This document shows, one piece after another, positions 7,260 through 15,176 of a stretch of 16,754 nt of DNA. This DNA comes from Gammaproteobacteria bacterium (GTDB lineage: Bacteria > Pseudomonadota > Gammaproteobacteria > GCA-001735895): the NCBI GenBank assembly GCA_027293245.1, contig JAPUFZ010000130.1, forward strand, positions 1 through 16,754, written 5' to 3'. Both the position numbers and the translations under genes were made by a program. Position 1 is the first letter of the stretch. Every line of letters begins with the position of its first letter. The notes below the pieces were generated by a model. The model did no database searches, had not been told where the DNA came from, and worked only from the letters and a program-made list of their open reading frames with translations.

Positions 7260-9371
7260 ATGATTAACATTCAGTCATTCAATAACATTGCAGTCATCAC
7301 TATGAATTCGCCGCCGGTTAATGCGCTGGGGCTGGAACTGCGGACTTCGCTACTGAAGGCCCTGCAACAGTCTTATGAAAGCGACGCTGTTGACGCTGTG
7401 ATCATCGATTCGAGTCTGCCGTTGTTCTGTGCGGGTGCAGATATTGAGGAACTGAGGACCGGTGATATCTGGCAGACTCCCGATTTACATACACTCATTG
7501 ATGCCGTTGATAATGCCCCCAAACTGGTGATCGCGGCGATCAATGGAATTGCCATGGGTGGCGGACTCGAGCTGACGATGGCTTGCGATTATCGCATCGC
7601 GCGCCAGGCGGCAAAGTTGGGACTACCTGAAATTAAACTGGGGCTGTTTCCCGGAGCAGGCGGTACCCAGCGACTGCCGAGGCTTGCGGGCCTGCAAGTC
7701 GCGACTGATATGATCCTGTCGGGTAACCCAATTACTGCCGCGAAGGCCGAATCGGTCGGCCTGGTCGATCGGGTGGTAAGCGACGATGTGAATTTCCGGC
7801 AGGCCGCAGTGGCCTACTGTGAAGAATTACTGAACAACAAAGTTCAGCGACGGCATTGCAGCGACATACAGGTCGATCCAGATGAAGTGGGGCATGATTT
7901 TTTTATTAAAATCAGAGTAGAAATTGCAAATAATACGGTTGGCCAGATAGCCCCCGAACATTGTTTGACCTTGATTGAGTCAACCACCCTGTTGCCATTC
8001 GCCGAAGGCCTGGAGCAGGAAAAAAAGGATTTTATTGAAATACTCAAAACACCCCAGGCGCGGGCCATGACGCACCTGTTTTTCGCCGAACGAGAGTCGC
8101 AAAAGATACCGGGCGTCGAACGCGAAACCGCGACCCGTGAGATCAATTCGGTCGCGCTAATCGGTGCTGGAACCATGGGTACAGGTATCACGATCGCCTG
8201 CCTCGATGCCGGCTTGCCGGTCACGCTGATAGAAACCACTACCGAAGCACTCGACCGTGGCCTCGGCAATATCTCGAAACATTACGACCGCTCGGTAGAG
8301 AAGGCTCGCATCAATGAAGAGCAGGCCGAATCGCTGAAGGCAGCCGTCACCGGCACGCTGGATTTTGCAGGTCTGGCTGATACCGACCTGGTCATAGAGG
8401 CCGTGTTTGAAGAACTGGAAATAAAGCAAATGGTGTTCGAACAACTCGATAAGCATTGTAAGCCAGGCGCGATCCTGGCATCGAACACATCGACGCTCGA
8501 TCTCGATGTAATCGCCGCTATCACATCCCGGCCGGAAGATGTGATCGGGTTGCATTTTTTTAGTCCGGCCAATATTATGCGCTTGCTCGAAATTGTACGC
8601 GGCCAGGCAACGGCCCCAGAGGTGTTAAAGACCGCGCTGCAATTTGGCAAACGCATTCGCAAGTTACCGGTGGTGGTCGGCGTCTGTTTTGGATTTGTCG
8701 GCAATCGCATGTTCGAGCCCTATTTCCGGGAAGGATCGAGATTGCTACTCGAAGGTGCGAGCCCGGAACAGGTCGATCGTGTGCTGACCGAATTTGGTAT
8801 GGCGATGGGTATAGTGTCGGTAGCTGACCTGGCGGGCATCGACGTCAGCTACCGGATACGCGAGTCACGCCGGCAACAGATTTCCCAGGACCCGAGTTAC
8901 CAGGCGATCCAGGACAAGCTATTTGAACTTGGGCGCTATGGTCAAAAAAGCGGGCGCGGTAGTTATTTCTATGAAGGCCGGGAAAAGACCAGTGATCCCG
9001 AAGTGGTCAAACTGTGTGAAGCACTGGCCAGTGGACTCAACATTAAACGCCGGGACATATCCGACCAGGAAATCCTGGAACGTTGCCTGTATCCATTAAT
9101 TAACGAAGGCATCCAGATACTCGATGAAGGCATCGCTTACCGGCCTGGCGATTGCGACCTGATCTGGGTCAATGGTTACGGTTTTCCCGCCTGGCGGGGT
9201 GGGCCATTGCACTATGCGGATGAAATTGGCCTGAAATCTGTTTTGGCTGGAATGAGCAAATATGCGCAGCAACTGGGGGACTATGGAAAGCTGTGGTTTA
9301 AGCCGGCTAAATTGCTCGAAACCCTGGTCAGGGATGGCATCAAGCTGTCCGATTATGTAACTTCCAGATAA
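7260..9371 (+). CDS. Bifunctional enoyl-CoA hydratase / 3-hydroxyacyl-CoA dehydrogenase (FadJ/FadB-type)
   Basis: A 703-residue fusion that performs the second and third steps of beta-oxidation. Residues 1-190 are a crotonase domain: the oxyanion-hole stretch CAGADIEEL (57-65), AINGIAMGGGLEL with Glu104, and LPEIKLGLFPGAGGT with Glu124 correspond to the two catalytic glutamates of E. coli FadB. Residues 296-475 form the NAD-binding dehydrogenase domain, with VALIGAGTMGTG (298-309), LASNTSTL (406-413) and LHFFSPANIMRLLEIVRG (431-448). His432 and Glu444 match the catalytic His/Glu pair. The C-terminal domains begin at FVGNRMFEPY (479-488). The length is close to FadJ and the peroxisomal multifunctional enzymes. 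No Shine-Dalgarno site precedes the ATG, but an in-frame TAG at 7233-7235 limits any longer start. It lies 78 bases after the ligase and 25 bases before the thiolase. I leave the symbol open between fadB and fadJ. Confidence 0.93.
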   Translation: MINIQSFNNIAVITMNSPPVNALGLELRTSLLKALQQSYESDAVDAVIIDSSLPLFCAGADIEELRTGDIWQTPDLHTLIDAVDNAPKLVIAAINGIAMGGGLELTMACDYRIARQAAKLGLPEIKLGLFPGAGGTQRLPRLAGLQVATDMILSGNPITAAKAESVGLVDRVVSDDVNFRQAAVAYCEELLNNKVQRRHCSDIQVDPDEVGHDFFIKIRVEIANNTVGQIAPEHCLTLIESTTLLPFAEGLEQEKKDFIEILKTPQARAMTHLFFAERESQKIPGVERETATREINSVALIGAGTMGTGITIACLDAGLPVTLIETTTEALDRGLGNISKHYDRSVEKARINEEQAESLKAAVTGTLDFAGLADTDLVIEAVFEELEIKQMVFEQLDKHCKPGAILASNTSTLDLDVIAAITSRPEDVIGLHFFSPANIMRLLEIVRGQATAPEVLKTALQFGKRIRKLPVVVGVCFGFVGNRMFEPYFREGSRLLLEGASPEQVDRVLTEFGMAMGIVSVADLAGIDVSYRIRESRRQQISQDPSYQAIQDKLFELGRYGQKSGRGSYFYEGREKTSDPEVVKLCEALASGLNIKRRDISDQEILERCLYPLINEGIQILDEGIAYRPGDCDLIWVNGYGFPAWRGGPLHYADEIGLKSVLAGMSKYAQQLGDYGKLWFKPAKLLETLVRDGIKLSDYVTSR

Positions 9372-9396
9372 ATTTTGTTATTTTTAAGGACTCGAT

Positions 9397-10581
9397 ATGA
9401 TAGATGCCGCCATAGTTTCCACCGCTCGTACACCCATCGGAATGGCCTTCCGGGGTTCGCTCAACAATATCAGGTCGCCGACCCTGATGGCGCACGCGAT
9501 TCAATACGCGGTCGAGCGTTCGGGTGTCGAGGCAGCTGAAATCGACGATGTCATTATTGGCACGGTTTTGACTGGCGGAACGGCAGGATTGAATATCGGC
9601 CGATTGTCAGCACTCGCCGCCGGGTTGCCTTACTCGGTATCGGCGCAGACCATAGACCGTCAGTGTTCGTCGGGCTTAATGGCAATTGCCACGGCAGCCA
9701 AACAAATCATCGTCGATGGCATGGATATAGTCGTCGCCGGCGGTCAGGACAATATCTCCGCGGTGCAGAATCAATACATGCAATGGGTGTCGGATGAAAA
9801 AGACCCCAACGTGATCAAGTATGCCGAACAGGCTTACATGCCGATGCTTTTGACGGCGGAGTATATCGTCAATAAATTCGGTATTTCGCGAGAAGCCCAG
9901 GATGAATACGCACTGCAATCCCAAATGCGTACTGCGGCAGGTCAGGAAAACGGTAAGTTTGATGACGAGATCGTCGCACTATCCGCTACCCGTGCGATTA
10001 AGGATAAGGAAACCGGAAACATCAGTTACGCCGATGTGACCCTGACTAAAGACGAGGGCAATCGCCCGCAAACCACGCCGGAGGCATTGGCCAATCTGAA
10101 TCCGGTGGTCGAAGGCGGCAGTATCACTGCCGGTAATGCGAGCCAGCTTTCGGATGGTGCAAGTGCCTGCGTGGTGATGGATTTGAAAATTGCCGAACAA
10201 AGGGGCCTCGAGCCGCTCGGTATTTATCGTGGTATGGCGGTCGCTGGTAATGCACCCGAAGAGATGGGCCTGGGTCCGATCTATGCGATTCCGAAATTGC
10301 TACAGCGTACTGGCAAGTCGATGGACGACATAGATCTCTGGGAAATTAACGAGGCATTCGCCTGTCAGACCCTTTATTGCCGTGACCAGCTCGGCATTGA
10401 CAATGAAATATTCAATGTCAACGGTGGCGCGATTTCAATCGGGCATCCTTACGGTATGACCGGGGCCCGCCAGACCGGGCATATTTTAATTGAAGGGAAA
10501 CGCCGGGGAGCAAAACACGTGGTAGTTTCTATGTGCGTCGGTGGTGGTATGGGCGCAGCCGCATTATTTGAAGTGGTATAA
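9397..10581 (+). CDS. Thiolase (acetyl-CoA C-acyltransferase family)
   Basis: A 394-residue thiolase, full length for the family. Cys90 in [11 protein letters not shown] is the acyl-accepting nucleophile, INEAFACQT lies in the middle of the second half, His350 is in [17 protein letters not shown], and Cys380 in [11 protein letters not shown] is the general acid/base. It would cleave 3-ketoacyl-CoA with free CoA to release acetyl-CoA, completing the cycle served by the preceding bifunctional gene. Its position 25 bases downstream on the same strand suggests a FadB-FadA-like complex. A biosynthetic acetoacetyl-CoA thiolase is possible from sequence alone, because degradative and synthetic thiolases share these residues. 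An AAGGA ribosome site (in TTTTTAAGGACTCG) lies before the ATG. The gene is convergent with the GGDEF gene, with only 25 bases between stops. Confidence 0.92.
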   Translation: MIDAAIVSTARTPIGMAFRGSLNNIRSPTLMAHAIQYAVERSGVEAAEIDDVIIGTVLTGGTAGLNIGRLSALAAGLPYSVSAQTIDRQCSSGLMAIATAAKQIIVDGMDIVVAGGQDNISAVQNQYMQWVSDEKDPNVIKYAEQAYMPMLLTAEYIVNKFGISREAQDEYALQSQMRTAAGQENGKFDDEIVALSATRAIKDKETGNISYADVTLTKDEGNRPQTTPEALANLNPVVEGGSITAGNASQLSDGASACVVMDLKIAEQRGLEPLGIYRGMAVAGNAPEEMGLGPIYAIPKLLQRTGKSMDDIDLWEINEAFACQTLYCRDQLGIDNEIFNVNGGAISIGHPYGMTGARQTGHILIEGKRRGAKHVVVSMCVGGGMGAAALFEVV

Positions 10582-10606
10582 GTCCAAATTGAGTGTGCTG
10601 ACTCTA

Positions 10607-11764
10607 TCAGGCGGCTATCACCAGGTTTCTTCCTGCCTGCTTGGCTTCGTAGAGATTTTTATCGGCACGTCTTAGAATATCGAAGGCATCATCGTCCCTG
10701 TCGAGAACGGTTACGGCGCCAATACTGATGCTAAGCCTGATCGTCATGGTATCGTCAGCGATGATATGCTCGGATACTCGGGCTCGCAGCTTTTCGGCAG
10801 TTTGAATAGCATACCCCAGGTCGCACTCCTGCAGAATAATACCGAACTCGTCACCACCCAGGCGCCCCAGGATATCTGACTCACGTATGTTTTCCTGGCA
10901 TATTCGGGTCATCTGCTTGATAGCCTCGTCGCCCACGGCATGTCCGTAGGTATCATTGATGGCCTTGAAATGATCGATATCAATGTATAACAACGCAAAT
11001 GAGTGGTTGTAACGCCTGCTGCGTTCAAATGCCGTGCCTGCATTGGCAAGAAAACTGCGGCGATTATGACAGTTGGTTAACGGATCGATAAAAGCCTGTT
11101 TGTGTAATTCCCGTTCCTGATTTTCAATGCGTCTGAACATTGGAATCAATACGAAAGCACCGACGCCGAAAAGTACCACGACGATGCCACCGAGTAACAC
11201 TGCAACGATCATGCGTAAGCGTGTAATCCTGACTTTACTGTTTTCCGTGTACTGCGCGGCTAAAACTTGCAGGCTACTGTGTAAATCCTGTTTCGCGGCC
11301 GCGCGCAGTTGCTTAAAGTAGTAGTTGGATACCAGTGTAGGCGACCATCCTCGCTCCAATACCTCTCGCGTATTGTAAATAAAAATGCGCGCTTTTTTAT
11401 CCAGGTATTCGGGTGCGTCAAAAAAGATATCGTCTATATTGTCAGAGAAAATTACCGTCTGACCGTTAGGGAGTTGCCCTCTGATCAAAAGATTGTGGGT
11501 TCGATCGAATGGTATTAGAACAAGATCGATCAACTCGACGATACGGTCACGAGCTGCCGGGTCGGTTTCCACCGCGTATTCGAGCAGCAGATGGACGGTT
11601 CGCTCAGACAGCATGCGCTGGCGGCCACCGATGTCATTAAGCTCAATCATGCGAGACTCTTCAGCCGCAATATAGTCAATGATAATGATTGATGCAGTAA
11701 TAAGTGCCGCGATAAAAACCAGCGTCCCTAGATAGATGTTTTTATATTTCTTTCCTGTCGCCAT
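10607..11764 (-). CDS. Membrane-bound diguanylate cyclase with PilJ-like N-terminal sensor
   Basis: A 385-residue GGDEF protein predicted to make cyclic di-GMP from two GTP at the inner membrane. Residues 11-30 and about 184-208 are hydrophobic and flank a periplasmic segment of about 150 residues. That segment contains IGGRQRMLSERTVHLLLEYA (45-64), which resembles the type IV pili/NarX-like sensor motif (AGRQRMLSQR) of the PilJ N-terminal family. A short linker (RRIENQERELHKQ) leads to the catalytic domain: DPLTNCHNRR (227-236), YIDIDHFKAINDTYGHAVGDE (260-280) and intact GGDEF at 303-307. RESD at 294-297 sits five residues before GGDEF, in the position of the product-inhibition I-site (RxxD). 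The C-terminus AKQAGRN is standard. No EAL domain is present. The ligand is unknown. The ATG has a weak ribosome site. The upstream region carries the CCCRGYTATY repeats. Confidence 0.93.
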   Translation of the reverse strand: MATGKKYKNIYLGTLVFIAALITASIIIIDYIAAEESRMIELNDIGGRQRMLSERTVHLLLEYAVETDPAARDRIVELIDLVLIPFDRTHNLLIRGQLPNGQTVIFSDNIDDIFFDAPEYLDKKARIFIYNTREVLERGWSPTLVSNYYFKQLRAAAKQDLHSSLQVLAAQYTENSKVRITRLRMIVAVLLGGIVVVLFGVGAFVLIPMFRRIENQERELHKQAFIDPLTNCHNRRSFLANAGTAFERSRRYNHSFALLYIDIDHFKAINDTYGHAVGDEAIKQMTRICQENIRESDILGRLGGDEFGIILQECDLGYAIQTAEKLRARVSEHIIADDTMTIRLSISIGAVTVLDRDDDAFDILRRADKNLYEAKQAGRNLVIAA

Positions 11765-11779
11765 ATTTTAGAACTTCAA

Positions 11780-11900
11780 CCCAGCTATTCCCGGTTATCC
11801 AATTGAATTAATTGACCGAAAACCATCCAGTGACAATGCGATTAGCATCATCGGACTGGACTAATTTCCTCCCCGGTTATTAATCCTCTCCCCAGCTATT
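11780..11900 (+). repeat. Four direct copies of a decamer CCCRGYTATY upstream of the GGDEF gene
   Basis: CCCAGCTATT (11780-11789), CCCGGTTATC (11790-11799), CCCGGTTATT (11872-11881) and CCCAGCTATT (11891-11900) are all on the plus strand. The first two abut at 10-base phase and the last two start 19 bases apart. The last copy runs into the perfect palindrome CTATTA-A-TAATAG (11896-11908). They lie in the leader and promoter zone of the minus-strand GGDEF gene. Direct, roughly helically phased copies could be binding sites for a regulator, but no factor is recognised. Confidence 0.4.
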
Positions 11901-11908
11901 AATAATAG

Positions 11909-12229
11909 GCGCTGTACAATATTTTGCCACCACTCAATGATGAATATTTCGATACAGGCAAATATTTCAGCTAATCGCAGGCTTAGTCGGGTGGAGAAAA
12001 ACCATTTGTGGTTCTGAAAAACCTGTCAAGCCGGATCCTGCTTCGGTTAAATACGAACTTATACGGGCAGCAAGTGTACACCCAGTGGAGAATGCTGAAC
12101 GATCGAAGCATGTCTACTCGAAGGATAAAATAGAGGTATTTAATCCCGCCTGTAGCATTGTATGATAGCGCTCATACGAAGAACCCGATGTCCACGGCAG
12201 GAGTCAGATAAACCCGGAGCCAGGCTGAT
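11909..12229. other. Rest of the divergent intergenic region between the GGDEF and YHS genes
   Basis: No credible coding frame is seen here. Small structures include two AATATTTC copies 18 bases apart (11943-11950, 11961-11968) and a 5-bp hairpin with arms AACCA (12000-12004) and TGGTT (12009-12013). There is a TAAAAT box near 12126 with no matching -35. I checked for the c-di-GMP (GEMM) riboswitch core because a GGDEF gene is adjacent, and did not find it. Ribosome site GGAG at 12216-12219 serves the YHS gene. Confidence 0.4.
12160..12177. promoter_or_regulatory. Perfect 6-bp inverted repeat upstream of the YHS gene
   Basis: GTATGA (12160-12165) and TCATAC (12172-12177) are exact inverted arms around TAGCGC, about 55 bases before the YHS start codon. 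The size and spacing suit a dimeric repressor or activator site. No family can be named from the sequence, and a chance occurrence is possible. Confidence 0.3.
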
Positions 12230-12712
12230 ATGAAGAATACTAGACCAATTAACCATGCTGTTTACTGGATGCGATTACTGGCCATCTGTGCGTTAGTGGC
12301 CTTTACCGGTACATTACATGCGACTGGCAGTATCAATGTCAGCCCTGCATCAGGCCTGGCTTTACACGGCTATGATCCGGTAGCCTACTTTGTTAATGGC
12401 GAGCCGCGGCGAGGTGATGATGTATTCCGCTATGAGTACCAGGATGTGACCTGGAGATTTTCAAACGCAGCGAATAAACAGGCATTTATTGAGTCTCCGG
12501 AAAGTTACCTGCCACAGTACGGCGGTTTTTGTGCCTATGCGGCCAGTAAAAACGCCCTCGCCGATATCGACCCGGCAGCCTGGACCATCCACGATGATAA
12601 GCTCTATTTGAATTACAGCCTGAATGTGCGTCGAAGGTGGAGAGCCGATCGCGATCTTAATATAAGAGCAGCCGATAAGTTTTGGCCGGAGCTGGCAAAG
12701 CAGGTGAAGTAA
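12230..12712 (+). CDS. Exported YHS-domain protein
   Basis: A 160-residue protein with an N-terminal export signal: basic and polar start, hydrophobic core at about residues 14-28, and a plausible signal-peptidase site after LHA (residue 31). The mature part is a YHS-type domain: LALHGYDPVAYFVNGEPRRG (43-62), YEYQDVTWRFSNAANKQAF (68-86), PESYLPQYGGFCAYAAS (90-106), then WTIHDDKLYLNYS (118-130). YHS domains are small folds seen in metal-handling and redox settings. Single-domain secreted forms are common in proteobacteria and mostly uncharacterised, so no function is assigned. One cysteine (Cys101) remains in the mature protein. GGAG lies 10 bases before the ATG. The next gene starts 52 bases downstream on the same strand, so shared transcription is possible, although no functional link to phosphonate use is known to me. 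Confidence 0.85.
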   Translation: MKNTRPINHAVYWMRLLAICALVAFTGTLHATGSINVSPASGLALHGYDPVAYFVNGEPRRGDDVFRYEYQDVTWRFSNAANKQAFIESPESYLPQYGGFCAYAASKNALADIDPAAWTIHDDKLYLNYSLNVRRRWRADRDLNIRAADKFWPELAKQVK

Positions 12713-12764
12713 GAATTGAATCATATTTCTACTTCGGGATTCACTCGATCCAATGGATTAATAA

Positions 12765-14156
12765 ATGGGCAAATTACCAACTGCTAAATCGAAAATAGCG
12801 CCGCAGGGAGCAGAAGGCGATGTCAATAGCTCACCGAGACGTGGGGCCTGGCAGGCAGACCACATTAACGACGAGGCGCGTGAAATACTGGATCGCGATG
12901 AACGGTACTTTTTGCACCAGTCGGTTTCCACGCCATGTTTGAATACGATTCGCAAGGCAGAAGGTATCTGGATAGAAGATCACGCCGGCAAGCGCTACAT
13001 GGATTTCCATGGTAATAACGTCCACCACATCGGCTATGGGCACCCGCGACTGGTCGAAGCGATCACCCGCCAGATGCAGGAATTACCTTTTGCACCGCGT
13101 CGCTTTGCCTGTGATGTGGCGGCCGAACTGGCCGAAAAACTGGCGCATATCACACCGGGCAGTTTATCGAAGACCCTGTTTACTACGGGTGGCTCGGATG
13201 CAATCGAAATTGCATTGAAGATGGCACGGGTAGCCACCGGTCGATTTAAGACGATCTCCTTCTGGGACGCCTTCCACGGTGCCGGCTTCGGTGCATCGAG
13301 TGTGGGCGGGGAAGAAATGTTTCGAGGTGGCCCGGTCGGGCCTCTGCTGCCGGGCACCGAACACGTACCACCATTTGGCGATTACCGAAATGCCTGGGGT
13401 GTACGTGAGGGCAGTGCCGAGTTATGTGCCAGTCAAATCCGCTATGTGCTGGAAAAGGAGGGTGACATTGGCGCCGTTATCGCCGAGCCCAATCGCGCGG
13501 TTCCATACATTGCACCCGCCGGTTTCTGGCAGCAGGTGCGCGAAGCCTGCGATGCACATGGCAGCCTGTTAATCTTCGATGAAATACCAACTGGTCTCGG
13601 CAAGACCGGTAAAATGTTCTCCTGTGAATATGACGGTGTAGTACCTGATATCCTGGTCATCGGCAAAAGCCTGGGCGGTGGTATTCTGCCGATCGCCAGC
13701 GTTATCTGTAAACCCGAGCTGGATGTTGCACAGAATTATGCTTACGGTCATTACACGCACGAGAAAAATCCGGTGACCACGCGTGCGGCGCTAACCACTA
13801 TTCAAATCATCGAAGAAGAAGGACTGGTGGAAAATGCGGCATCGGTTGGTGACTATGCACTCGAGCGGCTCATGGAAATGAAGGACCGACACCCTCTGAT
13901 CGGTGACGTGCGTGGCCGCGGGTTCCTGTTTGGCGCAGAGCTGGTTAAAGACAGGGATACCCGCGAGCAGGCTAACGATGCAGCAGACATGGTGCTTTAC
14001 GCGGCGCTTTCGCGAGGGCTTAGTTTCAAGACCACGATGGGTAATGTTTTGACCTTTACGCCCTCACTGGTAACCACGCGTAGCGATATGGATTTTGCCC
14101 TGAATGTTATCGATGAGTCACTGACCGAAGTCGAATCTGAGTTGGGATATGCCTGA
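12765..14156 (+). CDS. pbfA: Class III aminotransferase-fold PLP enzyme, probable (R)-1-hydroxy-2-aminoethylphosphonate ammonia-lyase (PbfA)
   Basis: A 463-residue fold-type I PLP enzyme. Visible motifs are TTGGSDAIEIALK (140-152, phosphate binding), FWDAFHGAGFGA (166-177), Glu241-Pro242 in VIAEPNRA, Asp272 in LIFDEIPTGLGKTG (269-282), Schiff-base Lys301 in VIGKSLGGGILP, and GHYTHEKNPVT (328-338). The stretch FHGNNVHHIGYGHPR (81-95), PLLPGTEHVPP (193-203) and the HEKNP motif resemble PbfA as I remember it. PbfA eliminates ammonia from the hydroxylated form of 2-aminoethylphosphonate to give phosphonoacetaldehyde. The neighbouring phosphonate ABC transporter supports this. The assignment rests on recall plus context. 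A true omega-aminotransferase cannot be excluded, and phnW, phnX, phnA or phnY partners are not in the window. The first 30 residues are polar and poorly conserved, so the start may be further in. The ribosome site (TGGATT) is weak. Confidence 0.68.
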   Translation: MGKLPTAKSKIAPQGAEGDVNSSPRRGAWQADHINDEAREILDRDERYFLHQSVSTPCLNTIRKAEGIWIEDHAGKRYMDFHGNNVHHIGYGHPRLVEAITRQMQELPFAPRRFACDVAAELAEKLAHITPGSLSKTLFTTGGSDAIEIALKMARVATGRFKTISFWDAFHGAGFGASSVGGEEMFRGGPVGPLLPGTEHVPPFGDYRNAWGVREGSAELCASQIRYVLEKEGDIGAVIAEPNRAVPYIAPAGFWQQVREACDAHGSLLIFDEIPTGLGKTGKMFSCEYDGVVPDILVIGKSLGGGILPIASVICKPELDVAQNYAYGHYTHEKNPVTTRAALTTIQIIEEEGLVENAASVGDYALERLMEMKDRHPLIGDVRGRGFLFGAELVKDRDTREQANDAADMVLYAALSRGLSFKTTMGNVLTFTPSLVTTRSDMDFALNVIDESLTEVESELGYA

Positions 14157-14192
14157 GTTTCCTTAACTTAATAAATCAAATTAGCTTATCCT

Positions 14193-14222
14193 GTAGGGTG
14201 CAATAACCAACGGGCATTGCAC
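14193..14222 (+). repeat. REP-like palindrome, copy 1 (GTAG plus hairpin)
   Basis: GTAG (14193-14196) is followed by a hairpin with perfect 7-bp arms GTGCAAT (14198-14204) and ATTGCAC (14216-14222) around AACCAACGGGC. A GTAG head before an imperfect palindrome is the known signature of REP elements mobilised by RAYT (REP-associated tyrosine) transposases. It lies 36 bases after the pbfA stop and faces copy 2 in inverted orientation. Confidence 0.7.
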
Positions 14223-14318
14223 ACGGAAGTGCCGGTGCCGCGGAGCACAGGGATGTGTGAGAGCGGCCATTGCACCGAAAGATAATCACTCAGCCAATTT
14301 ACTAGATGTATTTCCTGC
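14223..14318. repeat. Spacer of the REP pair with further partial repeat sequence
   Basis: This 96-base stretch holds a third ATTGCAC (14269-14275) in a context similar to the end of REP copy 1 (GGCATTGCAC against GCCATTGCAC). It also holds two short hairpins, GTGC/GCAC (14235-14238, 14245-14248) and CACA-GGGA-TGTG (14246-14257). It has no coding frame and looks like decayed or composite repeat DNA. Confidence 0.4.
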
Positions 14319-14349
14319 GGCGTAATGCCCTGCGGTTATTACGCCCTAC
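14319..14349 (-). repeat. REP-like palindrome, copy 2 (inverted; GTAG plus hairpin)
   Basis: On the minus strand GTAG (14349-14346) precedes a hairpin with perfect 8-bp arms GGCGTAAT and ATTACGCC (14338-14345 and 14319-14326 on the plus strand). Aligned with copy 1 over 30 bases, 23 positions agree. Two of the changes in the stem are compensatory (T-A to C-G and C-G to T-A), so base pairing is kept. The copy ends 12 bases before the phnE stop. The two copies form a BIME-like unit between convergent genes. Confidence 0.7.
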
Positions 14350-14360
14350 GAACCCTGGTC

Positions 14361-15176
14361 TCAAATTATCGCGTGTCGGATCTTGGCCGAGACCCATTCG
14401 CTAACGATTACGGTCGCGAGGATAACCAGTAAAATCAGGGATACCTGGGTCCAGGTCAGGGTGTCAATCGAAGCGCTCAGCTGCAGGCCGATACCGCCGG
14501 CACCGACTAGTCCGAGTACTGTCGATTCGCGAATATTGATGTCCCAGCGAAATACCGAGATGCCGGCAAACGCGGGCAGGATCTGCGGGACAATGCCATA
14601 GATCAACTGCTGACCGCGCGAAGCGCCGGTGGCAATAACCGCTTCTTCCTGGTTGGTGTCAATTTCTTCAATCGCTTCATAGAGTAACTTGGCGCAAAAA
14701 CCGATAGAACGCAGGCCGATGGCTACCACTCCGGCCAGTACACCGGGGCCGATCAGGGTAACCAGCATCAGGGCCCAGATCAGGGAATTGATGGAACGCG
14801 AAGAGACAATGATAAAGAGCGCCACGGGGCGCACATACCTGATACTGGGGGTGGTGTTACGCGCCGCTAAAAAGGCTACCGGCACCGCAATAACGATCGC
14901 GATAACGGTGCCCAGAGTGGCTATGTTGATGGTATCCCAGATCGGAGCCCAGAGTGCTTCCATGTAAGACCACTTGGGCGGGACCATGCGACTAGCCATG
15001 TCTGCTGCCTGCTTTGGTGCGTCACTGACGAATTCCCAGATGGTTTTATCAGAAATCAATTGCCAGCAATAACCGAATATGGCGATGCCGATCAGCCAGC
15101 CAAACCAGACCAGGAATTGTTTTCGGGTGGTACGGCGTTGCCAGACTTTTCTATCTGCGAGCTGTTTAACCGGCAT
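14361..15176 (-). CDS. phnE: Phosphonate ABC transporter permease (second PhnE)
   Basis: A 271-residue inner-membrane permease of the PhnE family, with hydrophobic segments near residues 21-40, 83-105, 117-140, 144-160, 210-230 (weaker) and 243-262. The cytoplasmic EAA loop that docks to the ATPase is EAVIATGASRGQQLIYGIVPQILP (178-201). The family tail motif FRWDINIRESTVLGLVGAGGIG follows at 209-230. I chose the ATG at 15176 rather than the GTG at 15188 (275 residues). The ATG overlaps the stop of the upstream permease as TAATG, a usual sign of translational coupling, and GGAAGTGG lies at a suitable distance before it. It is the last gene of the minus-strand phn cluster and converges on pbfA across the REP pair. 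Substrate specificity within phosphonates and phosphite cannot be told from a permease alone. Confidence 0.88.
   Translation of the reverse strand: MPVKQLADRKVWQRRTTRKQFLVWFGWLIGIAIFGYCWQLISDKTIWEFVSDAPKQAADMASRMVPPKWSYMEALWAPIWDTINIATLGTVIAIVIAVPVAFLAARNTTPSIRYVRPVALFIIVSSRSINSLIWALMLVTLIGPGVLAGVVAIGLRSIGFCAKLLYEAIEEIDTNQEEAVIATGASRGQQLIYGIVPQILPAFAGISVFRWDINIRESTVLGLVGAGGIGLQLSASIDTLTWTQVSLILLVILATVIVSEWVSAKIRHAII

Noticed and set aside
7844..8710. Three minus-strand open frames of 132-142 residues inside the FadB-type gene
   Set aside because: They are antisense shadows of a gene with intact catalytic motifs, and they overlap one another.
10582..10606. Bidirectional terminator between the thiolase and GGDEF genes
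   Set aside because: Only a 4-bp GAGT/ACTC dyad is present with no T-run, too weak to call.
11960..12060. Cyclic di-GMP riboswitch in front of the YHS gene
   Set aside because: The conserved GEMM core (CACGCACAGGGCAAACC-like and the paired GCAAAGCC part) is absent. Only small, weak hairpins are seen.
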